The notes beneath the pieces were generated by a model that searched no databases, was not told the DNA's origin, and saw only the letters and a list, made by a program, of their open reading frames with translations. 64,000 bases of DNA from NCBI RefSeq assembly GCF_021134715.1, contig NC_060019.1, positions 7,440,001 through 7,504,000 of the forward strand, given 5' to 3'. The stretch comes from Daphnia pulex. Its lineage: Eukaryota > Arthropoda > Branchiopoda > Diplostraca > Daphniidae. The translations under genes were made by a program, and so were the position numbers. This document shows positions 10,702-23,014 of this stretch, in pieces. Within the stretch, counting starts at the first letter, position 1; every line of letters starts with the position of its first letter.

Positions 10702-13700
10702 TTCAACGTCCCTTTCGGCCTGTCGTCGAGTCAAGTCACCAGGCAGCTGGTCCGCTTCACCAAAGAAACGGTGGCGCAACTCGACACCACCGTCCGCCTT
10801 CCGTGTTCCTTCCAGCCTCCGGCTCCCGTCGAGTGGCACTTTCGTGGCAGTCTCCTCGGCCAAACATCTCAGTATATACGAAACAATATTTATATTTGCA
10901 TTGAACAAGTTGTGTTATTTTTTATTGGATCATTATGTCAATTCAGGTACACTGTTGAAGCTGATGCTGGGCATCTGGTCATTTCCAAAGTCAATCAGCT
11001 GAGCGAGGGTTAGTACCATTGCCGGCCGAGCATCAGTGAAAGCGACGTTGAAGAATACGGTTCCCACTTAAAAGTTGCTTGTAAGTTGGTTTTTATAATT
11101 TAATCCAACAATTTAATTAAATCGTTGAATTTTGTAGATCTCAATGATTTCGCCAAAACGGCCATTGACCCGCCCCCGCCGCTCTCCAATGGTCATCACT
11201 ATTATTTCGCCGAGTACTCGACAGCCGAGTTGACTTGCATTGCACCCGATGGTCTTTCACCGCCAACCATCTGGTGGGAGGGACCTTCCGGTCAGGTCTT
11301 GACTCCGCCGTCGCCAACCGCCGATTCCATTCTCCTCCTGACCAGGGTTTTAAACGAAGACGCTGGCACGTACAGATGTCGGGCCGGAAATGCAGCCCGC
11401 AACGTGTCCATTCAAGTTAACCTGGTGGTGACCTGTAAGTGTTTTTAATATGATGGAAATAGATTTATTTTCCCTATTGGTTATCGATTATATTTTGCCC
11501 AGCTCCACCGATGGTCCAGCAACATCCTGTGAGCGCTACACTCAACGAAGATGAAACGGCGTCGATGAGCTGCACATTTTCAGGATCGCCAGCACCGGCG
11601 ACGACCGTCCAGTGGTTGAAAGACGGGCAGTCGCTATTCGATCCGCCCAAACCCATCCATGGCCTCCGCAATTCAACACTGAAATTCGTCACGGCCAACA
11701 AGAGACATGGCGGCAACTACGCGTGTCGGTTGAAAACCATTGGTCACCATCCGGTCGATTCTCAAACGGCCACTTTGCATGTCCGAGGTAATAAATTTTG
11801 CCGATTGATTCACGGTTATGTATTCATTAGTTAATTTCTTTGATTTTTGTGACAGAAAAATTAAAGTTTACTGTGCCACCGGTGGCCAAGAGCTTGGAGC
11901 TTGGCACAGTCCGCAAGATTTTGTGCAAAGCTCAAGGCAATCCAGCTCCCATCGTCCAATGGGTGAAGGAAGGCTTGAAGCCGTTGCTGGTCTGGCCGCC
12001 ACACATCGAAGACGTCAACGGAACGCTCATTTTTCACGGAGTCCAGGACGATGATGCCGGCCAATACACTTGCATCGCCACCAATTCTCAAGGGCTCATC
12101 AGCGCTTCCATCTTGATCAACGTGACGAGTAATTAAAGACATCAACAATTTTTGAATTTCCCGCCAAAGTTTGATTTTGACGTTTCAATACTTCCCAGTG
12201 TCGCCACATTTTACGTCGCTACCCAACAACATCACGTTCGCCAAGGAAGGCACGAAAGTTGAACTGCATTGCAGAGCGGAAGGTTACCCTGCCCCGACGA
12301 TTCAATGGGATCGAGATTCCGTCATGGACGGATTTACTTCTGATCGGTAACATACCTTTATAGGAAATTCAGTTAAAAATTAACGGGGTTATAATTGTGT
12401 TTGGGTTTTTTGTTTCAGATTCTCTGTGGATCGAAACGGGACGTTGACAATACAAAATGTCCAGCAAGAGGATCAAGGATTTTACGGATGCACGGCTGGT
12501 AATGCCGGAGGATTTAAAAGGGCAGAGTTTCGATTGGTGGTGAAAGGTAAATACTAGAATCTTCATTCAATTGCAAAAGGTTATTTAAAATAATGTTTTC
12601 CTTAATTTAGATTGGGAATACCAATCAGGTGATTACGACGGTGCTGAATCCATCGCCAAGACTATAATAATCACGTTAGGAGCGGCCGCTGCCCACATCT
12701 TCTTGTCGGTTGGTTTGTTGATTTGGTGTCGATTAAGACGACGCCAAAGAAAATTGCGATCGCCTAATGACGGCGGTGCTGGTGATGCAGAAGCTCAACT
12801 CGACGTTCAAACAGCTTTGCGTGAGTTCCTTCAAAAATGTATTATACACATAACATTTCTAATTCAATATAATTTTTTAAACCGACAGTGACAAAAGTAG
12901 ATTGTCGTCAGTCTCCGGCCATTGACAAGTTAAATGTTCCCAACTCCTCAATCACTAAAGGAGCATTACAAGGCAAAAGGCCGGTTTGGAGATATCCTTG
13001 AAGGCTCCGTAACTGGTGAGCTAAATTTTATCATTATTTTTTTTTTTCTATTAAAATTAAACAATTCAATTGAATGTGACAGGTCTGAGTTCAGCAGAAG
13101 GCAGCACTCGTGTTTTACTCAGGATATTGAGTACTCGAGACGAGGACCTGAACATTGAATTCCGTCTACAGGTGGATATGTTCCATCGAGTCCGCCACGC
13201 CAATTTGGTGGCCGTGCTGGGCTGCTGTCGGGACTCGCCCGACTTTCAAATGATTCTCATGGAATTCCACCCGTACGTCAATCTGAAATCGCATTTGCTG
13301 TCGACTTCTTCTTCGTCTCAGCCGCCGTGGTCGGTCGCCCAAATTCAAAGCGCCACAATTCAGATCGCTCGAGGAATGAACGCACTAGCCGAAGCCCGCT
13401 TCGTTCACCGTGATCTGGGCACGCGAAACATCCTGGTCGCATTCCATGGCAAAGATAATACCAAGGTACATACATTTAAATTATACAGTAGTATGGGTGA
13501 TTTGATGGATTTTCGAAATTTCGTTGGTTCCCGCCCAGGTGTGTTTGAAGATCGGCAGCTTCGGAATGGACAAGGAGCCGTTCAACAACGATTACTACGT
13601 CTACAAGCACCAGTCGATCGCTCTGCGCTGGCTCCCGCACGAAGCAGCGTTGGAGGATGAATATTCGACCAAGTCTGACGTGTGGATGTTCGCTGTCACG

Positions 13701-13961
13701 ATCTGGGAGTTGCATCACGCCGCCCAACGGCCTCTGTCCGACCGATCGGACGAGGTTCTGCTGGCCGATTTGAGGAAGAAATGTGGCCAACACTGGGACG
13801 CTTCCTTCTGCAAATCGAACGCCATGTCCAGTTTACTTGTCAAGTGTTGGTCACACGACCCCATTCTCAGGCCGTCTTTTGACGAACTGCTGGTTTGCGC
13901 TGAATCTAATAGCAATAACGCAACGCCATCAACCAGCAACGGCGAATCTAAAACCCGCTGA
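10702..13961 (+). CDS. otk: Off-track / PTK7-like Ig receptor pseudokinase, copy A (disrupted)
   Basis: Exons: ?10702-10871, 10947-11080, 11138-11434, 11503-11788, 11856-12128, 12199-12346, 12419-12546, 12611-12820, 12889-13015, 13083-13465, 13539-13961. Five Ig-type domains precede a transmembrane helix (ITLGAAAAHIFLSVGLLIWC, about 12680-12730) with a basic stop-transfer. A pseudokinase domain follows. Kinase features match PTK7/otk: the beta-3 lysine is replaced (VLLRIL), the loop HRDLGTRN is kept, DFG is changed to GSFG, then LRWLPHEA, STKSDVW and a CW..DP..RPSF end. The family acts as Wnt/planar-polarity and axon-guidance co-receptors at the cell surface. Two breaks are seen: an in-frame TAG at 11011-11013, exactly before the Ig cysteine (YHC), and one extra base at about 12975-12981 that throws the glycine-loop (GRFGDILEG) out of frame; copy B keeps the frame there. 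The first exon boundary and signal peptide are not resolved. Confidence 0.8.
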
Positions 13962-14616
13962 GGATTTACTATGAGCAATTTTTTTGCCGTTTCTCTCTCT
14001 CTCAATGGTCGCACTAAAAGTTGATTTTGTGTTTTTGTAAAAAGCCCTTCGCCTATATCTTACACCGAATTATATTTTGTGAACAACTTATCTTATTATA
14101 CTATCGATTCTTTCGCTTCACTTTTGATGATCCAGCTATTATTTAGTTCCGGAATGTACTTTACTATTTTGTATTCTCGTGATGGTCGTAACGATGTCCC
14201 TATTACTCTACTTGCTTTAAAAAAGTAGAAAGAGGGGTGTTTGAGTTGTTTCATTAGATACAGTTTTATTTTCAAAGAAATCTTGCTCCCATATCCAGCA
14301 GTGATGTCATTAGTCATTCTTTGACCACGATGGATTCATGAAATTTGACATATAGTTTTCAAATAAGAAAACTGAAATAAAAGGTCTAGCGTTTATTTTT
14401 CATGCAGATGTTTCCGTGTTGATCATATTCGGGCTCTCATCGCAGATCCAATTATTTGAGAAGATCTGTAGCAAACATAAAAATATAGCTAGTATGAAAT
14501 TGAGGCCCATGGTGACGTCACCAAATAGTTCATAAAACATACAGGCAAATACCGTAGACATAGGTGATAAATATAAATATCAAATTAGATTCATATTGAA
14601 GCCCAGTAAATATCTC
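13962..14616 (+). other. otk 3' flank, copy A, up to retrotransposon
   Basis: Non-coding DNA nearly identical to 34890-35554 in copy B. The last five bases, ATCTC at 14612-14616, are the left target-site duplication of the copia insertion. Confidence 0.7.
14612..14616. repeat. Target-site duplication, left (ATCTC)
   Basis: Five bases directly before the LTR start TGTTGAAG; repeated at 23044-23048 and present once in the empty site at 35550-35554. Confidence 0.92.
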
Positions 14617-14894
14617 TGTTGAAGTTTGAACCTTAATCAAGGTTCATAGTATATTCAAGTTAACATAGTATTGGTTATTACATAGTTAGACATAAACCAC
14701 ATTAATAGATAGGATCTAGAATATACCAAGAGCAAGGCAAAGCACAACGTTACCGTGAAAGATATCAGAACATAGAGAGCAGGCGAGCTCCATTACACAC
14801 CGCACTTTGACAGTAGTGTCACCACTCCTCTTAGGCGTAAGTGGGTTTTCCCAACTAGCAGACGGAGTTGCTGAACCCGATTCCTACTTCAACA
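14617..14894 (-). repeat. 3' LTR of copia element (278 bp)
   Basis: Begins TGTTGAAGT and ends ACTTCAACA, giving a 9-bp terminal inverted repeat with TG..CA ends. Matches 20667-20944 at a constant offset of 6050 with no difference that I can see. Confidence 0.93.
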
Positions 14895-15085
14895 CCTGGT
14901 CTAACTTCGTATGTTTGCGGGAAAACTAAATAAGTAATAATGGTGAATTAATATTTTCTTTTGGAAGCCTGGTCTGGAAAAACAGTTCTCTAAGGATTGG
15001 ATTGGAGAATTATTGGGTAGCGTATTATTGTGCTCAAGTGTAGGGTACTATTTACTTGTCAGTTATGTGTGAGAATGATATCTAC

Positions 15086-18000
15086 CTATTCCTTAATATC
15101 TCGAATTCCCATCATCCGTTGTAGACGTTGAAACCTTTTCTTTGCAAGGGGCTTGGTGAAAATATCCGCGACCTGATCTTCAGTAGGAACTTTTACCATT
15201 TTAAGTGTTCCGATTTCTTGGTGATCTCGGATGAAGAAATATTTGATGTCAATATGTTTGACTCGTTGGTGTTCTTCGGGATCCATTATTATGCTTATCG
15301 CACAATTGCTGTCACAGTACATGGGAATGGTTCCCGTGTTGATACCTAATTCCGCCAAAATTGACTTGAACCAGATGGCATCTCTTGCTCCCTCCGAAGC
15401 GGCATAGAATTCTGCGTCGGTAGTGGAAATGGCGGTTGCTCTTTGACGCTTGCTCCCCCAAGAGACTGCACCTCCATAGAATTGGAATATGAAGCCCGTC
15501 GTCGATTTTCGCTTTTCCATGTCCGATGCAAAGTCAGCATCTGTAAAACCTACGAGGGGTGTCTCAGGATTTTTACTTTCACCTCCAAAGCAGATTCCAT
15601 GATTTTTGGTGCCAGCTAGGAACGCAAGAATCCGTTTGATCGCCTCCCAGTGTCCACTTCCAGGGTTGGATACGAAGGCCGATATTTGGTTAACCGCGTA
15701 TGAAATATCTGGTCTTGTCATGTTTGCAAGGTACATTAAGGATCCAATCGCTTCTCTAACGGGACGTTTTTCCATATCCCGTTTGTCTTCTTCTGTTGTT
15801 GGGGACATTTTGTGATTCACTTTGTTGTTGGGATCGGCTGGGATCGACTTATAATTACAATCTTCCATGTTATATCTCTTCAATATTCTTCGGACAAAAT
15901 CCGGTTGGTTGATGGAGAGAGTTCTTTCTTCTCTATTTCTCGAAATGTCTAAGCCAACAAATCGGTTCGGGGGCAACGTCCTAACTTGGTATTTGCTGCG
16001 CAAGTGTTGGAGAATGGCTTCAAGGACTTTGGGTCGGTTGCTACATGCTAAACCGTCGTCCACGTATATAATGAGAATGGTATATTCCCCATCTGGACGA
16101 ATTCTCAGGTATACACACCGGTCATGCTGTGAGCGCTTGAAGCCGAATCTGATAAGATCACTATCAAATTCCTTGTTCCAACAATTAGAAGATTGTTTGA
16201 GGCCATAAATTGGTTTCTTCAGATCACACACTTCTTTTTCCCTTCCAGGTATCACATACCCCTCAGGTTGGCGCATGTAGATTGTCTCTTCTAATTTCCC
16301 ATATAGGAACGCAGTTTTAATGTCTAATTGCAACATTTCCAGATTGAACACTGCGACGATCGCCAGGACCAGTCGAATAGAATAGTGTTTGACAACAGGG
16401 GAGTAAGTCACGAGGTAGTCGACGCCATATAACTGATCATATCCGCAGGCTACAAGCCTTGCCTTGTATCTCGCGTTGACTCCTTTATGGCCAGGTTTAA
16501 AATCCAGTATCCATTTGCATTTAATTGCTTTTCTACCTTGTGGCAATGGAACAATATCCCAGGTTTGGTTTTCCATGAGTGAATTATGCTCGTCTTGAAT
16601 GGCTTCTTTCCAAAGATCAGATTCTGGGCAGGACATTGCGTCATTAAAGCTGATTGGAATGTAGGGTTCCAGGAGAAGGGCACTAGCAGGACTGTATGGT
16701 TTCGATGGGTCGTGTTCTAGCGTCAGTACTTCAAGGAGTGCTTTCGCACCCTGTTCAATTTCGGATTCATCCGTTGTGTCTTCATTGTAGTTTATGCGTG
16801 GCAGATGACGTTTTGATCTTCGACTACCCACTTCTGCTTCAGGCTGTAATATCTCAATATTCAGTACTGGTATGATGTTGTTATCATCATTGGCATGTTC
16901 TATATTCGGCGCTTGATTGACTTCTCTAATCGCTGCTTCCATTTGTTCGTCCACAACATCCCATACATTCTGGTAAAATAAAATAAGATTTATTGTTCAG
17001 ATCTTTTGTATTTTCTACTTTATCATTGTGCATGTAAGTTTTGAATATTAGTAGTCAAATTCTTTCTAGAGAAAGTCACTTATGTAGTATGTGCACAATA
17101 TGAGAATCATGAAGAAAATTATCTGTGAAATAATTACATCAGCTTCTGGATGAATCACGTTCTCTATGACAAGATCTAATACTTCATTCTGCCTCTCATT
17201 GTTTTGTTCCACCAGCATTGGTTCTGGTCTAGGTGTCCCAGCAATTTCATCTTGTTGCATATCTTCATTCTATGGTTGAAAGAGAGTGAGCAATAGTGAG
17301 AAAAAAGTATCAGCTTAGTTTAAATTTTGTTTAAATAAGTTTACCAGTAGCTGAGGAACTTGTAAGTCTTCTCTTTCCTCATGACGTGGTTCTTGCTGAA
17401 CAGTAAAAGGATCACAGGTAGATTTGATGAAGGATTTTGTTGCTATGCTGTGGGTTAAGTCTGGCTGAAATCCAATTCTTGTCTCATCAATGATTACATT
17501 ACGAGTAACAATCACTTTTCCTTTGAGAGGGATGAAAACCCGATATCCTTTTGTAAAGTCATCATATCCTACTAGAAAGCCTTCTGAACATTTGCTTTCC
17601 AATTTGTTTCGTTTGGCGTCAGGCACTAACGCAGAAACTTTTGATCCAAAAATTCTAATTGGTGATAGGTCAGGCTTCTGTTTGTACATGATTTCAAATG
17701 GTGACTGCTCGCGTTTTCCTGGAGGAATTCTGTTTCTGATGTAGACCGCATATGAGGCAGCTTCTGCCCAAAGCCAGAGTGGGGCGTTACTTGAATATAA
17801 CATGCATCTCGCCATTTCCATAATCGTCCGGTTAGCTCGTTCAGCTGTTCCGTTCTGTTCGGGTGTGTATACACAGCTGGTTTCATGCCGTATTCCCATC
17901 TCCAGTGTCCATTTCGTTGTTTCTGCATTCTTAAATTCAGTACCATTGTCAGTTCTCAAAATTTGAATGGAGAAGCCAGTCTGGTTTTTGATGAAAGCGT

Positions 18001-20591
18001 AGAGGGTCTTGATATGGTTAAGGACTTCCGTTTTTGACTTCATGAAATAGGCTGTAATCCAGCAGCTTGCCTCGTCTTTAAACAGCAGCATATATCTCGC
18101 ACCTCCCAGTGATGTAAACGACATTGGGCCACATACATCACCGCAGATTCTTCCGCCTATCTTATCAGCTCTTGGTGATGTGGACGGTTTGAATGGGGAT
18201 TTGTGCATTTTTCCTTTATGACAGTCGTCACAGACGCAGAAGGTGACTCGTCCGCTTTCCAAGTTGATTCCTTCAACGAGTCTCAAATCTGCCATTCTTC
18301 TAATGTTGCGATGATCCGCATGTCCCAGTCTTTGATGCCAAGTTGTGAGTGAGGTCACCTTTTGGGTTGCTGTGTTGGCAAAATCTTCTGTGTCTTGTGA
18401 TCTGATGTTAAGGTAATACATTGTCTTGGCTGCACGTTCACCAGTCAGTATCAGTTGTTTGTTGTGGTAGAAGTTGCATTTGTTTCCAACAAAAGTGCAT
18501 TCCATGCCTGCTTCCGTCGCAGCTCCAATAGAGAATAGATTAATTCCTATTCCAGGAACATGTAGAACATTTTTGATGATGAAGTCACTTTCCTTTCCTT
18601 TGATCTAAATATATATATATGTATAAATATATATTGGATTATTGATTGGTTGTTTGAATGTTTTACCTCTGTAATTACTGGGACATTTCCTCGGCCGTAA
18701 ACGGATAGGTTTGTTCCACCAATTCCAGAAACAGACCAGGTTCCAGGTTTTACGGTTTCATAGTCCATGAGAAGTTTTCGTTGATCCGTCATGCTAGCCG
18801 TTGCGCCTGAATCGGCAAACCAGTCAAACACGCTTCTGATCGCGTAACATTGGGATGCTGCAAAACCATCTTCTACGGTTTCCTGTTTTTCATCATCTGG
18901 TTCTTCGGAGTGATTAGCACCATATGCAGAGGAAGATTTCTTCTTTTTGAAATGTTCATTGGCCAGTTCTCTGGCTTTGAGCATCTTCCTGCAGTCTTTT
19001 GTTTTATGGGAATCCACTTCGCAGTAGATGCATTCCCATGTTTTGGTATCAGCATGCGCTCCAGGGTGGTGACGTGGGGGCTGTTGTCTCCTTTGATCAT
19101 TGACCCGACCATTCTTTACACCTCTCATGTTAGAGTATCCACGCCCTCTGTGTCTCCCTCTGTGACTTGGGTCGTTGTGATATTGATTCCTTCGGTCTGA
19201 GAATGCAAGTTATAGAGAACAAAATATTCAGATAAAGTGGTACAGATATGATATAAACTCTGTTTAACCTGAAGCTTGAAAAGCATTGTTGTTACTGGAT
19301 GTTGGTTTGTAACACGCGATTATCCCCTCCTCTCCGATCAAACGCATAGTCATGTTATCTATGGTTTTTTCTTGTGTCGGGACATCTCTCCATCTTGCTC
19401 TGAACTCTTTATAGGGCTCTGGTAGAGAGCAAATGATTTTGCTGATGAGTAGATTAGCGGGTAGAGGACTTCCCATTTCTCTTAGCTTGTTTGCTATATT
19501 GCAGAATTTGTTGATGTGGAATCGTATATCTTTCCCTGGATGATAGGGTTAACGAATAGAATATTTGTTAATGTCTTAGAGAAACTTTGTTCAGTTTATC
19601 AAGGTTTACCAGGGTCATGCTTGATGTCGCATAGCTGTTGATGATAGGTATGCTCCAGGTCATCTGCTCTTGCTACGTATTGAGTCTGCAGCTTCATCCA
19701 CATTTCTCTGGCCGTTTCACATCCATATAAAGATTGCTTTTGCATTGGCTCATTTGTTGCTAGAATAGAATTTCTGCATGTCACGTCTCTCAGGCGCCAG
19801 GCATCGATATCCAACTGATTTGCTGGTGCCAGTATTATTGGGTTGTCGACTTGTTCGTCATCTGGTTGGTGAGCCCCCTCGGCTGGTATCTTTGGGAAGA
19901 GAAAAAGAGAATATAGGTTATTCTAGTGTCATTTCACACAGGAGTTAAGTCATACATTTTTCTACGCATCTGTTATCTTTGGGGAGATAACAGCTTGAAT
20001 GAGTGTGCTTAGTGTCTGCCAACTAGAGTTTGATTCTAGTGACATTGCATATATGAATTAGAATACATTTTTCTCGTATCTGTTATCTTTGAGGAGATAA
20101 CAGCTTGAGTGAGTATGCTTGGTGTCTGCCAACTAGAGTTTGATTCTAGTGACATTGCATATATGAATCAGAATAAATTTCTCTCGTATCTGTTATCTTT
20201 GGAGAGATAACAGCTTGAGTGAGTGTGTCTGCCAACTAGGGTTTATTCTAGTGACATTGCATACATGAATCAGAATAAATTCTTCTCGTATCTGTTATCT
20301 TTGGAGAGATAACAGCTTGAGTGAATACGAGTAGTATCTAAGGTTAAGCTAGTCATTAGCCTACTCATTTTTGGGTGTACGACCAATATATCAAAGATTG
20401 AAACATGTGTATCATCTACTTACTGGTTCTGGACAAGTGTTGAGAATCCCGTTAACAGGTTCAAGCATATTCTTGAGTCCAAGTTGTTCTAATGTGCTGA
20501 GTAGCTCGTACTTGTATTCATTATAGTTGTCACCGTTGAACTTCACAACGTGACTTAAATCTCTGAATCCATTATGTTGAATGGCTGCCAT
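15086..20591 (-). CDS. Copia gag-pol polyprotein split by six introns
   Basis: Minus-strand exons: 20424-20591, 19610-19889, 19269-19535, 18667-19196, 17345-18604, 17138-17269, 15086-16969. Every junction has GT donor and AG acceptor and all phases agree; lengths sum to 4521 bp, a 1506-residue polyprotein. Order: Gag, zinc knuckle CIYCEVDSHKTKDC (CX2CX4HX4C, about residue 294), protease active site WFADSGA (about 367), integrase HHCC finger (WHQRLGH ... CDDC) and DDE core (GDVCGP, RTDNGTEF, PEQNGTAE), reverse transcriptase with YVDD (about 1183), RNase H (DADFASD, TTDAEFYAASEG). All catalytic residues I can check are present. Introns: 19890-20423 (534), 19536-19609 (74), 19197-19268 (72), 18605-18666 (62), 17270-17344 (75), 16970-17137 (168 bp); unspliced reading stops in them. 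Drosophila copia has one intron; six are very unusual. The start codon is the first ATG, about 75 bp after the primer site. Confidence 0.85.
19971..20314 (-). repeat. Tandem repeats with hairpins inside gag-pol intron 1
   Basis: Four units of about 102-110 bp (the last partial). Each carries TGTTATCT, a 6-base loop and AGATAACA, an 8-bp perfect stem: 19971-19992, 20081-20102, 20191-20212, 20293-20314. Unit remainder (GTCTGCCAACTAGAGTTTGA, TCTAGTGACATTGCATA) is also repeated. They fill most of the 534-bp first intron. Confidence 0.85.
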
Positions 20592-20650
20592 TTTTCAATA
20601 AGTTCTGTAAAAGAAAGTTTTATACGTTAGCAAATTTTGCATTGGTAGCA

Positions 20651-20666
20651 TTCTGGGCCCATAACC
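20651..20666 (-). promoter_or_regulatory. Primer binding site (initiator-Met tRNA type)
   Basis: Read on the minus strand, the 5' LTR ends in CAACA and is followed directly by GGTTATGGGCCCAGAA. This matches the known Drosophila copia primer site, complementary to an internal part of initiator methionine tRNA. Confidence 0.8.
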
Positions 20667-20944
20667 TGTTGAAGTTTGAACCTTAATCAAGGTTCATAGT
20701 ATATTCAAGTTAACATAGTATTGGTTATTACATAGTTAGACATAAACCACATTAATAGATAGGATCTAGAATATACCAAGAGCAAGGCAAAGCACAACGT
20801 TACCGTGAAAGATATCAGAACATAGAGAGCAGGCGAGCTCCATTACACACCGCACTTTGACAGTAGTGTCACCACTCCTCTTAGGCGTAAGTGGGTTTTC
20901 CCAACTAGCAGACGGAGTTGCTGAACCCGATTCCTACTTCAACA
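20667..20944 (-). repeat. 5' LTR of copia element (shared, 278 bp)
   Basis: Full LTR; flanked on the left by the primer site of the complete internal region and on the right by the UTR/pol end of a second, truncated internal copy. It therefore also acts as 3' LTR of that copy. Confidence 0.92.
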
Positions 20945-22712
20945 CCTGGTCTAACTTCGTATGTTTGCGGGAAAACTAAATAAGTAATAATGGTGAATTA
21001 ATATTTTCTTTTGGAAGCCTGGTCTGGAAAAACAGTTCTCTAAGGATTGGATTGGAGAATTATTGGGTAGCGTATTATTGTGCTCAAGTGTAGGGTACTA
21101 TTTACTTGTCAGTTATGTGTGAGAATGATATCTACCTATTCCTTAATATCTCGAATTCCCATCATCCGTTGTAGACGTTGAAACCTTTTCTTTGCAAGGG
21201 GCTTGGTGAAAATATCCGCGACCTGATCTTCAGTAGGAACTTTTACCATTTTAAGTGTTCCGATTTCTTGGTGATCTCGGATGAAGAAATATTTGATGTC
21301 AATATGTTTGACTCGTTGGTGTTCTTCGGGATCCATTATTATGCTTATCGCACAATTGCTGTCACAGTACATGGGAATGGTTCCCGTGTTGATACCTAAT
21401 TCCGCCAAAATTGACTTGAACCAGATGGCATCTCTTGCTCCCTCCGAAGCGGCATAGAATTCTGCGTCGGTAGTGGAAATGGCGGTTGCTCTTTGACGCT
21501 TGCTCCCCCAAGAGACTGCACCTCCATAGAATTGGAATATGAAGCCCGTCGTCGATTTTCGCTTTTCCATGTCCGATGCAAAGTCAGCATCTGTAAAACC
21601 TACGAGGGGTGTCTCAGGATTTTTACTTTCACCTCCAAAGCAGATTCCATGATTTTTGGTGCCAGCTAGGAACGCAAGAATCCGTTTGATCGCCTCCCAG
21701 TGTCCACTTCCAGGGTTGGATACGAAGGCCGATATTTGGTTAACCGCGTATGAAATATCTGGTCTTGTCATGTTTGCAAGGTACATTAAGGATCCAATCG
21801 CTTCTCTAACGGGACGTTTTTCCATATCCCGTTTGTCTTCTTCTGTTGTTGGGGACATTTTGTGATTCACTTTGTTGTTGGGATCGGCTGGGATCGACTT
21901 ATAATTACAATCTTCCATGTTATATCTCTTCAATATTCTTCGGACAAAATCCGGTTGGTTGATGGAGAGAGTTCTTTCTTCTCTATTTCTCGAAATGTCT
22001 AAGCCAACAAATCGGTTCGGGGGCAACGTCCTAACTTGGTATTTGCTGCGCAAGTGTTGGAGAATGGCTTCAAGGACTTTGGGTCGGTTGCTACATGCTA
22101 AACCGTCGTCCACGTATATAATGAGAATGGTATATTCCCCATCTGGACGAATTCTCAGGTATACACACCGGTCATGCTGTGAGCGCTTGAAGCCGAATCT
22201 GATAAGATCACTATCAAATTCCTTGTTCCAACAATTAGAAGATTGTTTGAGGCCATAAATTGGTTTCTTCAGATCACACACTTCTTTTTCCCTTCCAGGT
22301 ATCACATACCCCTCAGGTTGGCGCATGTAGATTGTCTCTTCTAATTTCCCATATAGGAACGCAGTTTTAATGTCTAATTGCAACATTTCCAGATTGAACA
22401 CTGCGACGATCGCCAGGACCAGTCGAATAGAATAGTGTTTGACAACAGGGGAGTAAGTCACGAGGTAGTCGACGCCATATAACTGATCATATCCGCAGGC
22501 TACAAGCCTTGCCTTGTATCTCGCGTTGACTCCTTTATGGCCAGGTTTAAAATCCAGTATCCATTTGCATTTAATTGCTTTTCTACCTTGTGGCAATGGA
22601 ACAATATCCCAGGTTTGGTTTTCCATGAGTGAATTATGCTCGTCTTGAATGGCTTCTTTCCAAAGATCAGATTCTGGGCAGGACATTGCGTCATTAAAGC
22701 TGATTGGAATGT
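20945..22712 (-). pseudogene. Second copia copy: truncated pol (RT-RNase H)
   Basis: Matches 14895-16662 base for base as far as I can see. The pol reading frame is open from 22712 to the stop at 21136 and encodes the same RT and RNase H residues as the first copy, but lacks everything upstream (gag, protease, integrase and the start of exon 7). The break at 22712 joins about 30 bp of filler and an inverted LTR. Confidence 0.9.
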
Positions 22713-22742
22713 GGAAGCTGGTTGCTGGTGGAAGCTGGTTGG

Positions 22743-22995
22743 AACTCCGTCTGCTAGTTGGGAAAACCCACTTACGCCTAAGAGGAGTGGTGACACTACT
22801 GTCAAAGTGCGGTGTGTAATGGAGCTCGCCTGCTCTCTATGTTCTGATATCTTTCACGGTAACGTTGTGCTTTGCCTTGCTCTTGGTATATTCTAGATCC
22901 TATCTATTAATGTGGTTTATGTCTAACTATGTAATAACCAATACTATGTTAACTTGAATATACTATGAACCTTGATTAAGGTTCAAACTTCAACA
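22743..22995 (+). repeat. Inverted partial LTR and start of primer site
   Basis: Reverse complement of the LTR lacking its first 25 bp, followed at 22996-23003 by GGTTATGG, the beginning of the primer binding site. It is in opposite orientation to the two full LTRs. The filler before it (22713-22742) contains GGAAGCTGGTTG twice. Confidence 0.88.
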
Positions 22996-23014
22996 GGTTA
23001 TGGTAGCAGAGCGT

